Assembly: GCF_011043625.1 (NCBI RefSeq)
Contig: NZ_JAAKGT010000009.1
Span: forward strand, 144,149 to 208,148
Reading direction: 5' to 3'
Origin: Caulobacter sp. 602-2
GTDB taxonomy: Bacteria > Pseudomonadota > Alphaproteobacteria > Caulobacterales > Caulobacteraceae
Length of the DNA: 64,000 bases
The notes beneath the pieces were generated by a model. The model ran no database searches, was not told the origin of the DNA, and was given only the letters and a program-made list of their open reading frames with translations. Position 1 is the first letter of the stretch. Each line of letters opens with the position of its first letter. Positions 33,050-41,839 of this stretch are shown here, one piece after another. The translations under genes were made by a program, and so were the position numbers.

Positions 33050-34480
33050 TCAGCTTCCGGGCGTCGGCGCCTCCAGGCGCTTGAGCCGGTTGACCGCGTT
33101 GGTGTTGCCCGGGTCCAGCGCCAGCGAGCGGCGGTAGTGGGCGATGGCGGCGGCCTTGTCGCCATTGGCGGCGTAGGCCTCGGCCAGGCTGTCCTGGGCG
33201 TTGCCGCTCTTGGGGAACAGGTCGGCGGTCAGCGACAGCACCGCCAGGGCCTTGGCGTTGTCGCCGAAGGCCAGCAGGCGATAGCCCCAGTCGTTCAGTT
33301 CGTGCTCCGACGGCTTGAAGGCCGGGTCCTTGCGCTGGGCGGCGATGACGCCGGCGAAGGCGGCTTTCGGCTGGTCGGACAGCGCCGCGCGCAGGGCCGC
33401 CACGCCGGTCAGCCGCATGCCGGGAACATAGGCCCGGGCGATCTCGTCGATGACGTCCTCGGGCGTGCCGCCGGCCAGGTTGCTGAGGATCGCCACCCCC
33501 ACGCCGTCGTCGGGATAGAGATAGACGGCGTTGCGGCTGCCGCCGGTCATGCCGACCACCAGGCGGTCGGGCCGCTCAAGCACCAGCCAGCCCAGCCCCC
33601 ACTGGCCCAGCTGGCCGTCGGTATAGGGAACCTGGGTCCACATGGTCTTGCGGGCGCCCGCGTCCAGCAGGCGTCCGTCCATCAGGGCGATCATCCAGCG
33701 GCCCATGTCATCGCCGGTGCTGTCGAGGCCGGCGGCGGCGCGGGCCAGGGGCGAGAACACCTCCTGGCGAGGCGCGGGCTGGTCGGGGGTCTCGCGGCGA
33801 TAGCCGTAGGAGGTCGCCCGCGAAGGCCCAGGATCGCGGCTGTCGCCGTAGCGCGAGCTCGTCATGCCGGCGATGGCGAACTGCTCGCCGCCCAGCGGCG
33901 TGCTGACCGGCAGGCCGTGCAGGCGGTCGATAGCCATCTGCACCAGGGCGTAGTTGGTCTGGCAGTAGTGGAAGCGCTGGCCGGGCGGAAACAGCACCGG
34001 CGCGGCCAGGGCCTCCTTCCAGGCCGTGGCCTCGTCGACGGCGCCGTCCTTCTGGCGCGGCACGAAGTCGGGCAGGCCCGAGGTGTGGCTGAGCAGACGG
34101 CGCACCTGGATGTCGCGCCAGGTTTCCGGCAGGCCCTCCACATAGGCGCCGATCGGCTTGTCGAGGTCCAGCCGCCCGGCCTGCACCTCGCGCATGGCCG
34201 CCACGCCGGTGAAGGCCTTGGTGATCGAGTTGATGGGGAAGGTGGTCGTCGGCGTGGCCGGGATCTTGCCGGCCAGGTCGGCCAGGCCGTAGGCGCGCGA
34301 GAACACGATCGCCCCGTCCTTGACCACCACCACCTGCGCGCCCGGCACGCGGCGATCGGCCATGAACCGCCGCACGATGGCCTCGGTGCGATCGGCCGGG
34401 GTCGCGCCCCAGGCCAAGGTGGAAAAGGCGGCGAGCGCCGGACACGCCAGTCCGGCCGCCAGCAAGGCGCGACGGTTCAT
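33050..34480 (-). CDS. Class C beta-lactamase-family serine hydrolase with TPR tail
   Basis: A 476-residue protein. A Tat-like or Sec signal (NRRALLAAGLACPALAAFSTLAWG) precedes a penicillin-binding-protein fold: Ser85-I-T-Lys88 is the SxxK motif, YCQTNYALVQ carries the YxN element, and a later HxG-like segment is GMTGGSRNA. Residues about 395-470 form TPR-like helices (AEAYAANGDKAAAIAHYRRSLALDPGN). Such proteins are usually esterases or D-peptidases rather than true beta-lactamases. Monocistronic. Confidence 0.87.
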   Translation of the reverse strand: MNRRALLAAGLACPALAAFSTLAWGATPADRTEAIVRRFMADRRVPGAQVVVVKDGAIVFSRAYGLADLAGKIPATPTTTFPINSITKAFTGVAAMREVQAGRLDLDKPIGAYVEGLPETWRDIQVRRLLSHTSGLPDFVPRQKDGAVDEATAWKEALAAPVLFPPGQRFHYCQTNYALVQMAIDRLHGLPVSTPLGGEQFAIAGMTSSRYGDSRDPGPSRATSYGYRRETPDQPAPRQEVFSPLARAAAGLDSTGDDMGRWMIALMDGRLLDAGARKTMWTQVPYTDGQLGQWGLGWLVLERPDRLVVGMTGGSRNAVYLYPDDGVGVAILSNLAGGTPEDVIDEIARAYVPGMRLTGVAALRAALSDQPKAAFAGVIAAQRKDPAFKPSEHELNDWGYRLLAFGDNAKALAVLSLTADLFPKSGNAQDSLAEAYAANGDKAAAIAHYRRSLALDPGNTNAVNRLKRLEAPTPGS

Positions 34481-34504
34481 GATGATCAGTACCCCTGGAG
34501 CCGT

Positions 34505-34541
34505 CCCCGCCCCGGGCGCAAGGGACCAGCCCGGGGCGGGG
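34505..34541. repeat. Strong 13-bp stem-loop between divergent genes
   Basis: CCCCGCCCCGGGC (34505-34517) is the exact inverse of GCCCGGGGCGGGG (34529-34541). It lies 25 bases before the serine hydrolase start, in its 5' leader on the minus strand, and upstream of rnhB. Confidence 0.65.
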
Positions 34542-34606
34542 CGGGCCAGTTAATCTTCGGTCATGCGCCGGTTTCCTTCGCCCGCGAACCCGCCTAGACA
34601 GGCCCC

Positions 34607-35233
34607 ATGCCGACCGGACCCGACATGATGCTGGAAGCCGCCTGCGGACCGGGACCGGTCTGCGGCGTCGACGAGGCCGGTCGCGGGCCCTGGGCCGGGC
34701 CCGTCAGCGCCGCCGCCGTGATCCTGGATCCGGCGCGGGTGCCCAAGGGCCTCAACGACTCCAAGAAGCTCTCGGCCAAGGCCCGCGCGGCCCTGGAGGA
34801 AGAGATCAAGGCCATGGCCGTGGCCTGGTGCGTGGGCATGGCCAGCGTCGAGGAGATCGAGGAGCTCAACATCCTGCACGCCGCGGGCCTGGCCATGCGC
34901 CGGGCGGTCGAGGGGTTGGCGGTGACGCCGAGCTTCGCCCTGGTCGACGGCAACTACCGCTTCGTGCTGCCGTGCGAGGTCAAGACCGTGGTCAAGGGCG
35001 ACGCCCTGTCGTGCTCGATCGCGGCGGCCTCGATCCTGGCCAAGGAAGCCCGCGACCGCATCATGGTCGAGGCCGACGCCCTCTATCCCGGCTATGGCTT
35101 CGCCGGCCACAAGGGCTATCACGCGCCGATCCACGTGGCGGGGCTGAAGAAGCTGGGGCCCTCGCCGATCCACCGCCTGAGCTGGGCGCCGGTCAAGCTG
35201 GCGCTGCAGGAAGGCGCGGCGGAAGAGGCCTGA
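34607..35233 (+). CDS. rnhB: Ribonuclease HII
   Basis: A 208-residue enzyme that removes RNA from RNA-DNA hybrids during replication. Catalytic residues are visible: Asp22 and Glu23 in [14 protein letters not shown], Asp in [10 protein letters not shown], and the LNDSKKLS segment. The closing [10 protein letters not shown] and [11 protein letters not shown] are family hallmarks. Standard length. Divergent from the serine hydrolase; ends four bases before the next convergent stop. Confidence 0.96.
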   Translation: MPTGPDMMLEAACGPGPVCGVDEAGRGPWAGPVSAAAVILDPARVPKGLNDSKKLSAKARAALEEEIKAMAVAWCVGMASVEEIEELNILHAAGLAMRRAVEGLAVTPSFALVDGNYRFVLPCEVKTVVKGDALSCSIAAASILAKEARDRIMVEADALYPGYGFAGHKGYHAPIHVAGLKKLGPSPIHRLSWAPVKLALQEGAAEEA

Positions 35234-35237
35234 GGCC

Positions 35238-36038
35238 TCAGTCCGCGGGCTTCATGCCGGCGATCAGCCAGTCCCACTGGAACGGGATCTGCACGTGGGC
35301 GCCCGCCGTGGGGGAGCCTTCCCTGGTCTGCGGCGCCGCCCGCATGCGCGACACGGCTTCGGCGGCGGCCGCCTTGGCCTTGGGGTCATCGACGCCGCGA
35401 TAGTCGCAGGTCGTCAGGCGTCCGTCCTTGGCGATATCGCAGTCGGCGAGGGTCAGGCCGTCCGTGCGTCCGGCGCGGTCGAGAATGGCCACGGCGTCTG
35501 GGCCGGCCGGACGCTCGGCCCAGACCACCATGCCGACGCTGCAACGAGCCTCGCCGCAGCGCGCGACCGGGCCCTCGGGGGTCTCGCCGTCCTTCAGCCG
35601 CGTCAGCACGATCGTACCGTCGCCGAAGCCCTTCAGCACGCCGCGCCTCATGCTCTGGCCCGGGGGCGCCTGGAAGACGATCGGGATGGTCGCCCGCGCG
35701 TCGGGCTCGGCATAGCGGGCCGGGACGGGCGTCTGCATCTGGAAGCCCTGGCTGAGCAGCATGGCGGCCTGGTCGAAGCCGTATCCGTCCGGGGTGGACG
35801 AGGCGACGACGCACTCGGCCAACAGCCCGTCGGTCGTGACCTTGCAGCTCAGCGTCGCCTTGCCGCCGACACCCTCGCGCATGGCCCGGTCGGGATAGGC
35901 GGCGGCCATGTCGCCGCCGGACGGAGTCTTGGCCCACCGGCCCGACAGGTCCTTGGCCGGCGCCGTCGGCTGCGCCGCCGCGCCGCTCGCACATGCCAGA
36001 GCCATCACGGCCAGCGCCGTGGCGATCCGCTGGATCAT
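35238..36038 (-). CDS. Exported TonB C-terminal-like protein
   Basis: A 266-residue protein with a Sec signal (ALAVMALACASGAAAQ). Residues 45-120 (YPDRAMREGVGGKATLSCKVTTDGLLAECVVASSTPDGYGFDQAAMLL) follow the TonB-CTD strand-helix pattern. There is no N-terminal membrane anchor or Pro-rich spacer, so it is not a true TonB. A second half has a similar, weaker pattern (TDGLTLADCDIAKDGRLTTCDYRGVDDPKAKAAAAEA), suggesting internal duplication. Caulobacter genomes carry many of these secreted TonB-CTD proteins with unknown roles. Confidence 0.75.
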   Translation of the reverse strand: MIQRIATALAVMALACASGAAAQPTAPAKDLSGRWAKTPSGGDMAAAYPDRAMREGVGGKATLSCKVTTDGLLAECVVASSTPDGYGFDQAAMLLSQGFQMQTPVPARYAEPDARATIPIVFQAPPGQSMRRGVLKGFGDGTIVLTRLKDGETPEGPVARCGEARCSVGMVVWAERPAGPDAVAILDRAGRTDGLTLADCDIAKDGRLTTCDYRGVDDPKAKAAAAEAVSRMRAAPQTREGSPTAGAHVQIPFQWDWLIAGMKPAD

Positions 36039-36151
36039 CCGAATTCCCCCTCGATACCAGCGCCCGCCCTAGCAGCCGGATGTCCAATGGACAATCGAAG
36101 GGCGAGCCAGGACCGGAAAGATCGCGCCGGCGGATCGGAAACGCATCGGCG

Positions 36152-37096
36152 TCAGGCGGGCTCGGCTTCCCACGCCGCCAGCGCGCCCAGCGGACGCAGG
36201 CGGGCGAACAATCGCTTGATGTTGGCGTGGTTGGCCTCGCCCATGGCGAGCAGGCGCGGCAGGGCCTGTGGCGGGGCGGTGGCGACCCAGCCGTCGTCGC
36301 GGCGCAGGCAGAAGCCCTGGCCTTCCAGGCCGTTGAGGTGGCGGCGCACGGTCTCGGGCGGCACGCGCAGCGAGCGCGCCAGGGCCGCCGTCCGCGTCGC
36401 GCGGCCGATGCGGGCCGGATCGGCCGCCCAGTCCGGCAGGGCCTCGCCCGGCAGCGCCTCGATGTTGCTCACCACCAGTTCCAGCAGCACCCGGCTGGCG
36501 ATCAGGGCCCCGGTCAGCAGGATCAGGTCGTGGCAGGTCCGCAGGACGTACTCCGACAGCGCCCAGTTCACCGCCCGCAGCGGCGGCTCCTGTACGGGCG
36601 CGGGCGGCGCGGCTAGGTCGTCGGGCAGGGCGCCGATGGCCTTCAGGTCGTGGTGGAGGCGGCGCGCGCGCTGGTAGCGGCCCAGCATCTGATCGCGATA
36701 GGCCTCGGTGGTCACTGCGCCGTTGGGCACGACCACGCCTTGCGGGCCGACCACGCACAGGCCCTGGCGGGCCAGCCGCAGCACCCGCCGGCGGACGGTC
36801 TCGAACGGCAGCACCAGCGACTGGGCGATGGCGTTGACGCTGACCGGCCGGCGCAGCTCGTCCGGCGCCGACTGGTCAGCCCCGCCATAGACGGCCAGCA
36901 GGGCCGGATCGCGCATCACCGTGGCCATGTTGGCGTCGAGGGCGGCGGTCAGAATCCAGGCGTCGAGCAGGTCGTGCTCGCCGCGGGTGATCTCGATGGT
37001 GTCGCGCACATAGGCCAGCGAGGCGCGGACTTCCTCGGCGAGGCGGCGCGCCGGCGCGGGTGCGGTGGGAGTGGATGTCGCCGGCTGGTCAAGCAT
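36152..37096 (-). CDS. Regulator-like protein made of two helical-winged-helix units
   Basis: A 314-residue soluble protein with an internal duplication. The first unit (about residues 30-170) has a helical segment, then VNAIAQSLVLPFETVRRRVLRLARQG. The second (about 180-305) has a similar helical segment (HDLILLTGALIASRVLLE), then AALARSLRVPPETVRRHLNGLEGQG. Both helix-turn-helix cores share LP/VPPETVRR and are followed by a wing-like V-x-P strand. No ligand-binding or receiver domain is visible. I do not know a named family; a DNA-binding role is likely. Confidence 0.7.
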   Translation of the reverse strand: MLDQPATSTPTAPAPARRLAEEVRASLAYVRDTIEITRGEHDLLDAWILTAALDANMATVMRDPALLAVYGGADQSAPDELRRPVSVNAIAQSLVLPFETVRRRVLRLARQGLCVVGPQGVVVPNGAVTTEAYRDQMLGRYQRARRLHHDLKAIGALPDDLAAPPAPVQEPPLRAVNWALSEYVLRTCHDLILLTGALIASRVLLELVVSNIEALPGEALPDWAADPARIGRATRTAALARSLRVPPETVRRHLNGLEGQGFCLRRDDGWVATAPPQALPRLLAMGEANHANIKRLFARLRPLGALAAWEAEPA

Positions 37097-37341
37097 CGGT
37101 GGAACAGAGCAAGCGTCCGGATCGGGCGCAAGGGCGACCGTCGCTCAGAATGAGTAGCGAGACGAGTATTTTTATCCCGTGACCCCCGCTTACAGTCCGC
37201 GCCGTCCGATTGCGGGCGTTCTCGGGGGAGGGCGACGCCGCGACCGTGAGTGATCCGGCTGGGGGGCCGGAAGGCGAACGGGGGGAGCGGGAAGCGTGCG
37301 GGGGCGCGCCTCCCGCTCCTGGGACCGCTCCGGAAAATCGA

Positions 37342-37524
37342 TCAGCGCCGCCGCGCCGCCAGCGCCCAGACGGTCACCACGACCGAGGCGCCCAGCGCCG
37401 CCGCGCCGATCCAGTCCCACGCGCCGTCGTCGAGCAGGGCGGCCACCAGGCCGAACAGGCTGAGCGCGGCCACCACCACCGGGATGCGGAACACCTGCCA
37501 GAGGGAAAGGTGCGGGCGGCTCAT
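37342..37524 (-). CDS. 60-residue membrane protein of the siderophore uptake operon
   Basis: A short protein from ATG 37524, MSRPHLSLWQVFRIP, with two hydrophobic helices (VVVAALSLFGLVAALL and WIGAAALGASVVVTVWAL) and a basic end (AARRR). Its start overlaps the PepSY gene stop by four bases (ATGA), so it is translated in the same operon. It may be a small accessory subunit of the PepSY membrane protein. No family name recognised. Confidence 0.75.
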   Translation of the reverse strand: MSRPHLSLWQVFRIPVVVAALSLFGLVAALLDDGAWDWIGAAALGASVVVTVWALAARRR

Positions 37525-38603
37525 CGCGCGCTCCGGTGCTTGACCAGCCACAGATAGACGCCAGAGCCCAGGATCACGATGGTGGCGATGTCGAGCAGCG
37601 CCCACAGGATCTTCAGCGGCAGGCCGCCATAGTCGCCGAAGTGCAGCGGCTGCGACAGCGACAGGGTCTTCACGTACCAGGGCGTGGGGGCCACGGCCGA
37701 CAGCTGGCCGGTGCGGGCGTCGATCAGGGCCGGAGTGGTCAGGTGCGCGGTCAGCGGCGTGTCGCCGTGGAAGAACACCGCATAGTGGTGGTCGGTCGAA
37801 TAGCTGCTGCCCGGGAAGGCCACGAACTGCAGCTGCTTGCCCGGCAGGGCCAGCTTGGCGCGCTCGACCGCGGCGGCCAGCGAGCTGCGCGCGTTCGACG
37901 GCGCGGGCTTGTCGTAGGCCTGGGTCAGCTCCTTCAGCGCCGTGTTCTTCCAGTAGCCGATGATCGGCGTGGCCAGGGTGTTGACCACCCCGGTGACGCC
38001 CACGACCAGCACCCAGGCCAGGGTCACCGCGCCCAGCAGGTTGTGATAGTCGAGCCAGCGGGTGCGGGCGGCCTTGCGGGCCCGCACCGTGCCGAACGGC
38101 AGCTTGCGCATGAACGGGGCGTAGAGGACGACGCCCGAGACCAGCGCGATCACCAGCAGCAGCCCCATGGCGCCTAGGAACAGCATGCCCGCCAGGCCCA
38201 GGAACATGTCGGTGTGCAGCTGGAGCAGGAACTCCATCACCGGATGACCCGCCACCGAGGGGGCGGGATCGCCGCTGGTCTGGTCGATCGGCTGGAAGCT
38301 GTAGCCCGCCTGGCCGGGCTTGACGGTGGTGACGTTCACCACCGGCCGCTCGACGTCGAAGCTCATGAAGGCGGCCACCTCGCCCGGCTTGCGGGCGAGC
38401 GCCGTCTCCAGCACCTGGTCGAGGCTCAGCTTGGGGCCGTCCGGATGGGCCGGCGCCCAGGCCTGGTGCATCGCGACCTCCTCGATCTCGTGGGTGAACA
38501 CGAGCGGCAGGCCGGTGACGCACAGCATCAGCAGGAACAGGGTCGAGACCAGGCTCGACCACTTGTGGACCCACGACCAGGCGCGGAGCGTCGACGGCTT
38601 CAT
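37521..38603 (-). CDS. PepSY-associated membrane protein (PiuB-like)
   Basis: A 360-residue inner-membrane protein. The N-terminal RAWSWVHKWSSLVSTLFLLMLCVTGLPLVF is the PepSY_TM signature with paired His residues, and further membrane segments lie near 135-160, 185-210 and 325-350. PepSY domains fill the periplasmic loops. Members often accompany ferric-siderophore receptors and may reduce or release iron. It follows the TonB receptor gene by seven bases and overlaps the 60-residue gene. Confidence 0.88.
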   Translation of the reverse strand: MKPSTLRAWSWVHKWSSLVSTLFLLMLCVTGLPLVFTHEIEEVAMHQAWAPAHPDGPKLSLDQVLETALARKPGEVAAFMSFDVERPVVNVTTVKPGQAGYSFQPIDQTSGDPAPSVAGHPVMEFLLQLHTDMFLGLAGMLFLGAMGLLLVIALVSGVVLYAPFMRKLPFGTVRARKAARTRWLDYHNLLGAVTLAWVLVVGVTGVVNTLATPIIGYWKNTALKELTQAYDKPAPSNARSSLAAAVERAKLALPGKQLQFVAFPGSSYSTDHHYAVFFHGDTPLTAHLTTPALIDARTGQLSAVAPTPWYVKTLSLSQPLHFGDYGGLPLKILWALLDIATIVILGSGVYLWLVKHRSAR

Positions 38604-38610
38604 CGGGGCC

Positions 38611-40776
38611 TTAGAAGTCCGTGGTGACCGACAGGCGCAGGGTGCGCGGGGCGCCCAGCGTCAGGTAGTTGGCGCCCGGATAGCCGCCGACGGCCACCCA
38701 CTGGTTCTTGTCGGCCAGGTTCTCGATGCGGGCGCGCAGGGTCACCGGACGATCGCCGGCCTCGAAGGCGTAGCGCGCGCCGATGTCGAAGCGGGTCCAC
38801 GAGCCCAGCTCCACCGTGTTGGCCTCGTTGGCGGCCTGCGAGCCGGTGTAGACCGCGCGGCCCTCCAGCGTCAGGCCGTCGAGCGCGGCGACGTCGTATT
38901 CGAGGTTCAGGTTGGCCTGGAACTCCGGCACGCCGATCGCCGACTTGCCTTCCAGCGCGGCGGTCTGGGCGCGGTTGATCTTGGTGTCCATCCAGGTGGC
39001 GCCGCCGATCAGGCGCAGGCCGGGCGTCAGTTCGCCATAGGCCGTCAGTTCGACGCCCTTGTTCTCCTGCTCGCCGTCGGCGCTGTAGATGCGGGTGGTG
39101 GCGTTGAAGTACTCGCTGGGCTTGGTGGTGCGGAAGACGCTCAGGGCGCCGCCGAACGCGCCGCCGTCGTACTTCACGCCCGCCTCGGCCTGCTCGGCGC
39201 GGAACGGCGAGAGGATCTCGTTGCCGTTGGCCACGGTCACGCCGTTGACCACGGTGGGCGCGATCTTCCCGGGGACCAGGGCCTCGGCGTAGTTGGCGTA
39301 GAGCGAGATCTTGTCGCTGGGCTTGTAGACCACGGCCACCGCCGGGGTGGTGGCGTCGCTGTCGTAGGCCACGCCGCCGACGCCGGTGTTGTAGTCGTAG
39401 GTGCGAGTCCAGATCTCCTGGTAGCGCACGCCGACCGTGACCAGCAGGGCCTCGTCCAGGAACGACAGGGTGTCGGCGACGGCGACGCTGCGGTTCTTGG
39501 CGCGTTCGGTGACGTTGGGGTCCGACAGCGAGCCGCCGATGAAGAAGTCGGCCGCCGGCTTGGCGACCTGCACGGGCGTGTAGAGATTGCTGGCGAAGCC
39601 GGCGAAGTTCGAGAACGCGTAGGCGTTGCGCGACTTCAGGTCGACCTGGGCGATCGAGGCCACGACGCTGTGGCCGACCGGGCCGGTGGCGAACTTGGCG
39701 CGCAGGCCGACGTCCGCCGACAGGATGGTGTCCTTGCGGACGTTGTCGAAGCGATAGGCGCTGATCGTGCCGTCCGGCTGGGCGGTCGGGTTGGCCAGGA
39801 CGTTGTCTTCCTTGCCCTTGCGGCCGCCGACGGCGGCCCAGGCGCTGACGTTGTCGCTGAGGTCGAACTCGCCGCGCGCCGCGCCGAACAGCTGGCGCTC
39901 GTCGGTATAGGTCCAGTCCTGGGCGAAGTTCTTGTCGGCCGACGGGGCCTTGGGGATGGCGCTCGCCGGGGTGACGGTCGGGCGCGGGGCGTCGATGTGG
40001 TGGTCCTGCCAGCCCAGGTCGGCCGAGAAGCGGGCGCGCTCGCCGCGACGGTCCAGGCCCAGGCCGATCACCTTGAGGTCGCGCTTCTCGCCGTCGACGG
40101 CCGTCTCGCCGCCGTGCAGGCCAAGGTTCAGGCGCGCGCCATAGGCGTCGTCCTGGCCGAAGCGTCGGGCGACGTCGGCCTTGGCGTACAGCTGCTCGCC
40201 GCCGTCCCAGCCGGCGGTGAAGCGGGTGAGCGGCGCTGCGCCCGCGCGCTTGGGCACCAGGTTGAAGGCGCCGCCGACGCCGCTGCCGCCCGGGGCCGCG
40301 CCGTTCAGGAACGAGTTGGCGCCGCGGAACACGTCCACGCGCTCGACCAGTTCGGCGGCCACGAACTGCCGGGGCAGCACGCCGTAGAGGCCGTTATAGG
40401 TCATGTCGTCGGAGTACACGGGGAAGCCGCGCACGACGTACAGTTCCTGGAAGTTGCCGAAGCCCTTGCTGACCCGCACCGTGGGGTCGTTCTGCAGCAC
40501 GTCGCCGACGCTCAGCGCCTGCTGGTTGCGGATCAGCTCCTCGGTGTAGCTGGTCACCGCGAAGGGGGTGTCCATGGTGTCGAGCGCGCCCAGAAGGCCG
40601 ACGCGCGCGCCCTTGGCGACCTGGCCGCCGGCATAGGCGGGCGGCAGGCGCACCTGCGAGCCGGTGACGATCACTTCCTCGACCGCCGTCGGGGCGGCGT
40701 CCTGGGCCAGGACGGGGCTCGCGGCCAGGGGGGCGAGCAGGGCGGTGGACAGCAGCAGGGCGAGGCGGGACGACAC
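38611..40776 (-). CDS. TonB-dependent siderophore receptor
   Basis: A 721-residue outer-membrane receptor. The GTG at 40776 is preferred because GGAG lies eight bases upstream and the next residues form a signal peptide (LALLLSTALLAPLAASPVLA). The TonB box is VEEVIVTG, the plug holds SVGDVLQNDPTVRV, RGFPV and GANSFLNGAAPGGSGVGGAFNLVPKRA, and the barrel ends in LRLSVTTDF with a C-terminal Phe. The plug type is that of ferric-siderophore receptors. It heads the operon with PepSY and a 60-residue protein. Confidence 0.92.
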   Translation of the reverse strand: MSSRLALLLSTALLAPLAASPVLAQDAAPTAVEEVIVTGSQVRLPPAYAGGQVAKGARVGLLGALDTMDTPFAVTSYTEELIRNQQALSVGDVLQNDPTVRVSKGFGNFQELYVVRGFPVYSDDMTYNGLYGVLPRQFVAAELVERVDVFRGANSFLNGAAPGGSGVGGAFNLVPKRAGAAPLTRFTAGWDGGEQLYAKADVARRFGQDDAYGARLNLGLHGGETAVDGEKRDLKVIGLGLDRRGERARFSADLGWQDHHIDAPRPTVTPASAIPKAPSADKNFAQDWTYTDERQLFGAARGEFDLSDNVSAWAAVGGRKGKEDNVLANPTAQPDGTISAYRFDNVRKDTILSADVGLRAKFATGPVGHSVVASIAQVDLKSRNAYAFSNFAGFASNLYTPVQVAKPAADFFIGGSLSDPNVTERAKNRSVAVADTLSFLDEALLVTVGVRYQEIWTRTYDYNTGVGGVAYDSDATTPAVAVVYKPSDKISLYANYAEALVPGKIAPTVVNGVTVANGNEILSPFRAEQAEAGVKYDGGAFGGALSVFRTTKPSEYFNATTRIYSADGEQENKGVELTAYGELTPGLRLIGGATWMDTKINRAQTAALEGKSAIGVPEFQANLNLEYDVAALDGLTLEGRAVYTGSQAANEANTVELGSWTRFDIGARYAFEAGDRPVTLRARIENLADKNQWVAVGGYPGANYLTLGAPRTLRLSVTTDF

Positions 40777-40950
40777 GGCATTTCTCCGACAGGTGAGAAT
40801 GCGTCGCGATAGAGGTAAAGCGCTGTCATGACAACAACGCGGCGCTCGACGGGCGAGTTTGTCGGTAACCCGTTGCCGCAACTCGCGTTTCGGCTGTGTC
40901 AGTGTCGGCTAGGCGACACTTTCGGGCTCCGGCCTCCTCCAGGCCGAGCC

Positions 40951-40968
40951 TCCCCGCCTTCGCGGGGA
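40951..40968. repeat. Half copy of the CCCCGCGAAGGCGGGG repeat
   Basis: An 18-base palindrome TCCCCGCCTTCGCGGGGA lies between the receptor start and the NlpC/P60 stop, the single arm of the element at 545-640. It can fold as a short hairpin after the minus-strand gene at 41003. Confidence 0.7.
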
Positions 40969-41002
40969 AGGACGGAGGACGGGGTGTTCAGGCTGACCCT
41001 CC

Positions 41003-41839
41003 CTAGGGCCGCCGCCACCCGGTCGGCTGGCCCACGCCGGCGGCGTCGATGCGGGCGATGGCTTCGTCCAGGGGCTCGATCGCCACGGCCATGTGGTGGG
41101 CGTTGGCGTGGACGATGGTGTCGCGGTCCAGCAGGATCGCCACGTGGCCCTTCCAGAACACTAGGTCGCCGCGCCGGCGATCGGCCTCGTCGATCGGAGC
41201 GAAGAAGCCGAACTGCATGTCGGTGTCGCGCGGGACGGCCTTGCCGGTGGCGGCCAGGGCCTGCTGCACCAGGCCCGAACAGTCCAGGCCCAGGCTCTCG
41301 CGCCCGCCCCACTGGTAGGGCGCGCCCAGGAAGCCGAGGGCGACCTTGGCCGGGTCGACGGCGGCGGGCAGGCCGATCGGCGCCAGGTGGGCCTCGATGA
41401 ACCAGCCCGTGCCCGCGCCCTTGGCGAAGCGGCCCTCGCGGGCCTCCACGCTCACCAGCGCGCCGAGGGAATAGAGCCCGGCCGGCCGCGACTTGATGTC
41501 CGGCGCGTCGAACGCATAGGTCCGCAGCACCGCCACCTGATGGGTGGCGCTCTCGCCAAGAGGGCCAAGCTCGGCCTCGGCGACCCAGCCCACATAGCCG
41601 TCGCGGGCGGCCTGGCCCCAGGCGAAGCCGTCCTTCATGTCCAGCACGGCGAACCGCTCGCCGAACAAAAGCTGGCTTTCCTGTTCGGCGTCGGGGGCGG
41701 GGGCCTTGCGCAGGGCGGCGGTCGGGACGGCGACCTGGCGGGCCTTGGGCGCGTCGTAGCGCTCGGCGGCCACCCGGCCCTCCAGCGCGATGTCGGCTAG
41801 GTCCGGGCGGGCCAGGGTCAGGCGGCGATCATCGGCCAT
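41003..41839 (-). CDS. NlpC/P60 peptidoglycan hydrolase with SH3 domains
   Basis: A 278-residue protein from ATG 41839. Residues 35-155 form two bacterial SH3-like domains (VAVPTAALRKAPAPDAEQESQLLFGE). The C-terminal C40 peptidase has the nucleophile Cys187 in GLDCSGLVQ and His in GHVAILLD. Such enzymes cleave gamma-D-Glu-diaminopimelate bonds in muropeptides. There is no signal peptide, so it may recycle peptides in the cytoplasm. It shares one base (TGATG) with the upstream aminopeptidase stop. Confidence 0.9.
   Translation of the reverse strand: MADDRRLTLARPDLADIALEGRVAAERYDAPKARQVAVPTAALRKAPAPDAEQESQLLFGERFAVLDMKDGFAWGQAARDGYVGWVAEAELGPLGESATHQVAVLRTYAFDAPDIKSRPAGLYSLGALVSVEAREGRFAKGAGTGWFIEAHLAPIGLPAAVDPAKVALGFLGAPYQWGGRESLGLDCSGLVQQALAATGKAVPRDTDMQFGFFAPIDEADRRRGDLVFWKGHVAILLDRDTIVHANAHHMAVAIEPLDEAIARIDAAGVGQPTGWRRP

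Noticed and set aside
30524..34597. A 1357-codon open frame overlapping the DUF2339 and serine hydrolase genes
   Set aside because: It is a frame-shifted shadow of DUF2339 and an antisense shadow of the hydrolase, with Arg/Gly/Pro-rich composition.
40776..40880. Possible Fur box before the siderophore receptor
   Set aside because: The minus strand has GCATTCTCAC, which resembles one half of a Fur site, but no matching inverted half at the right spacing was seen.
38611..40881. Upstream ATG at 40881 as start of the siderophore receptor
   Set aside because: It adds 35 residues without signal character before the clean signal peptide; the GTG at 40776 has a ribosome site at proper distance.
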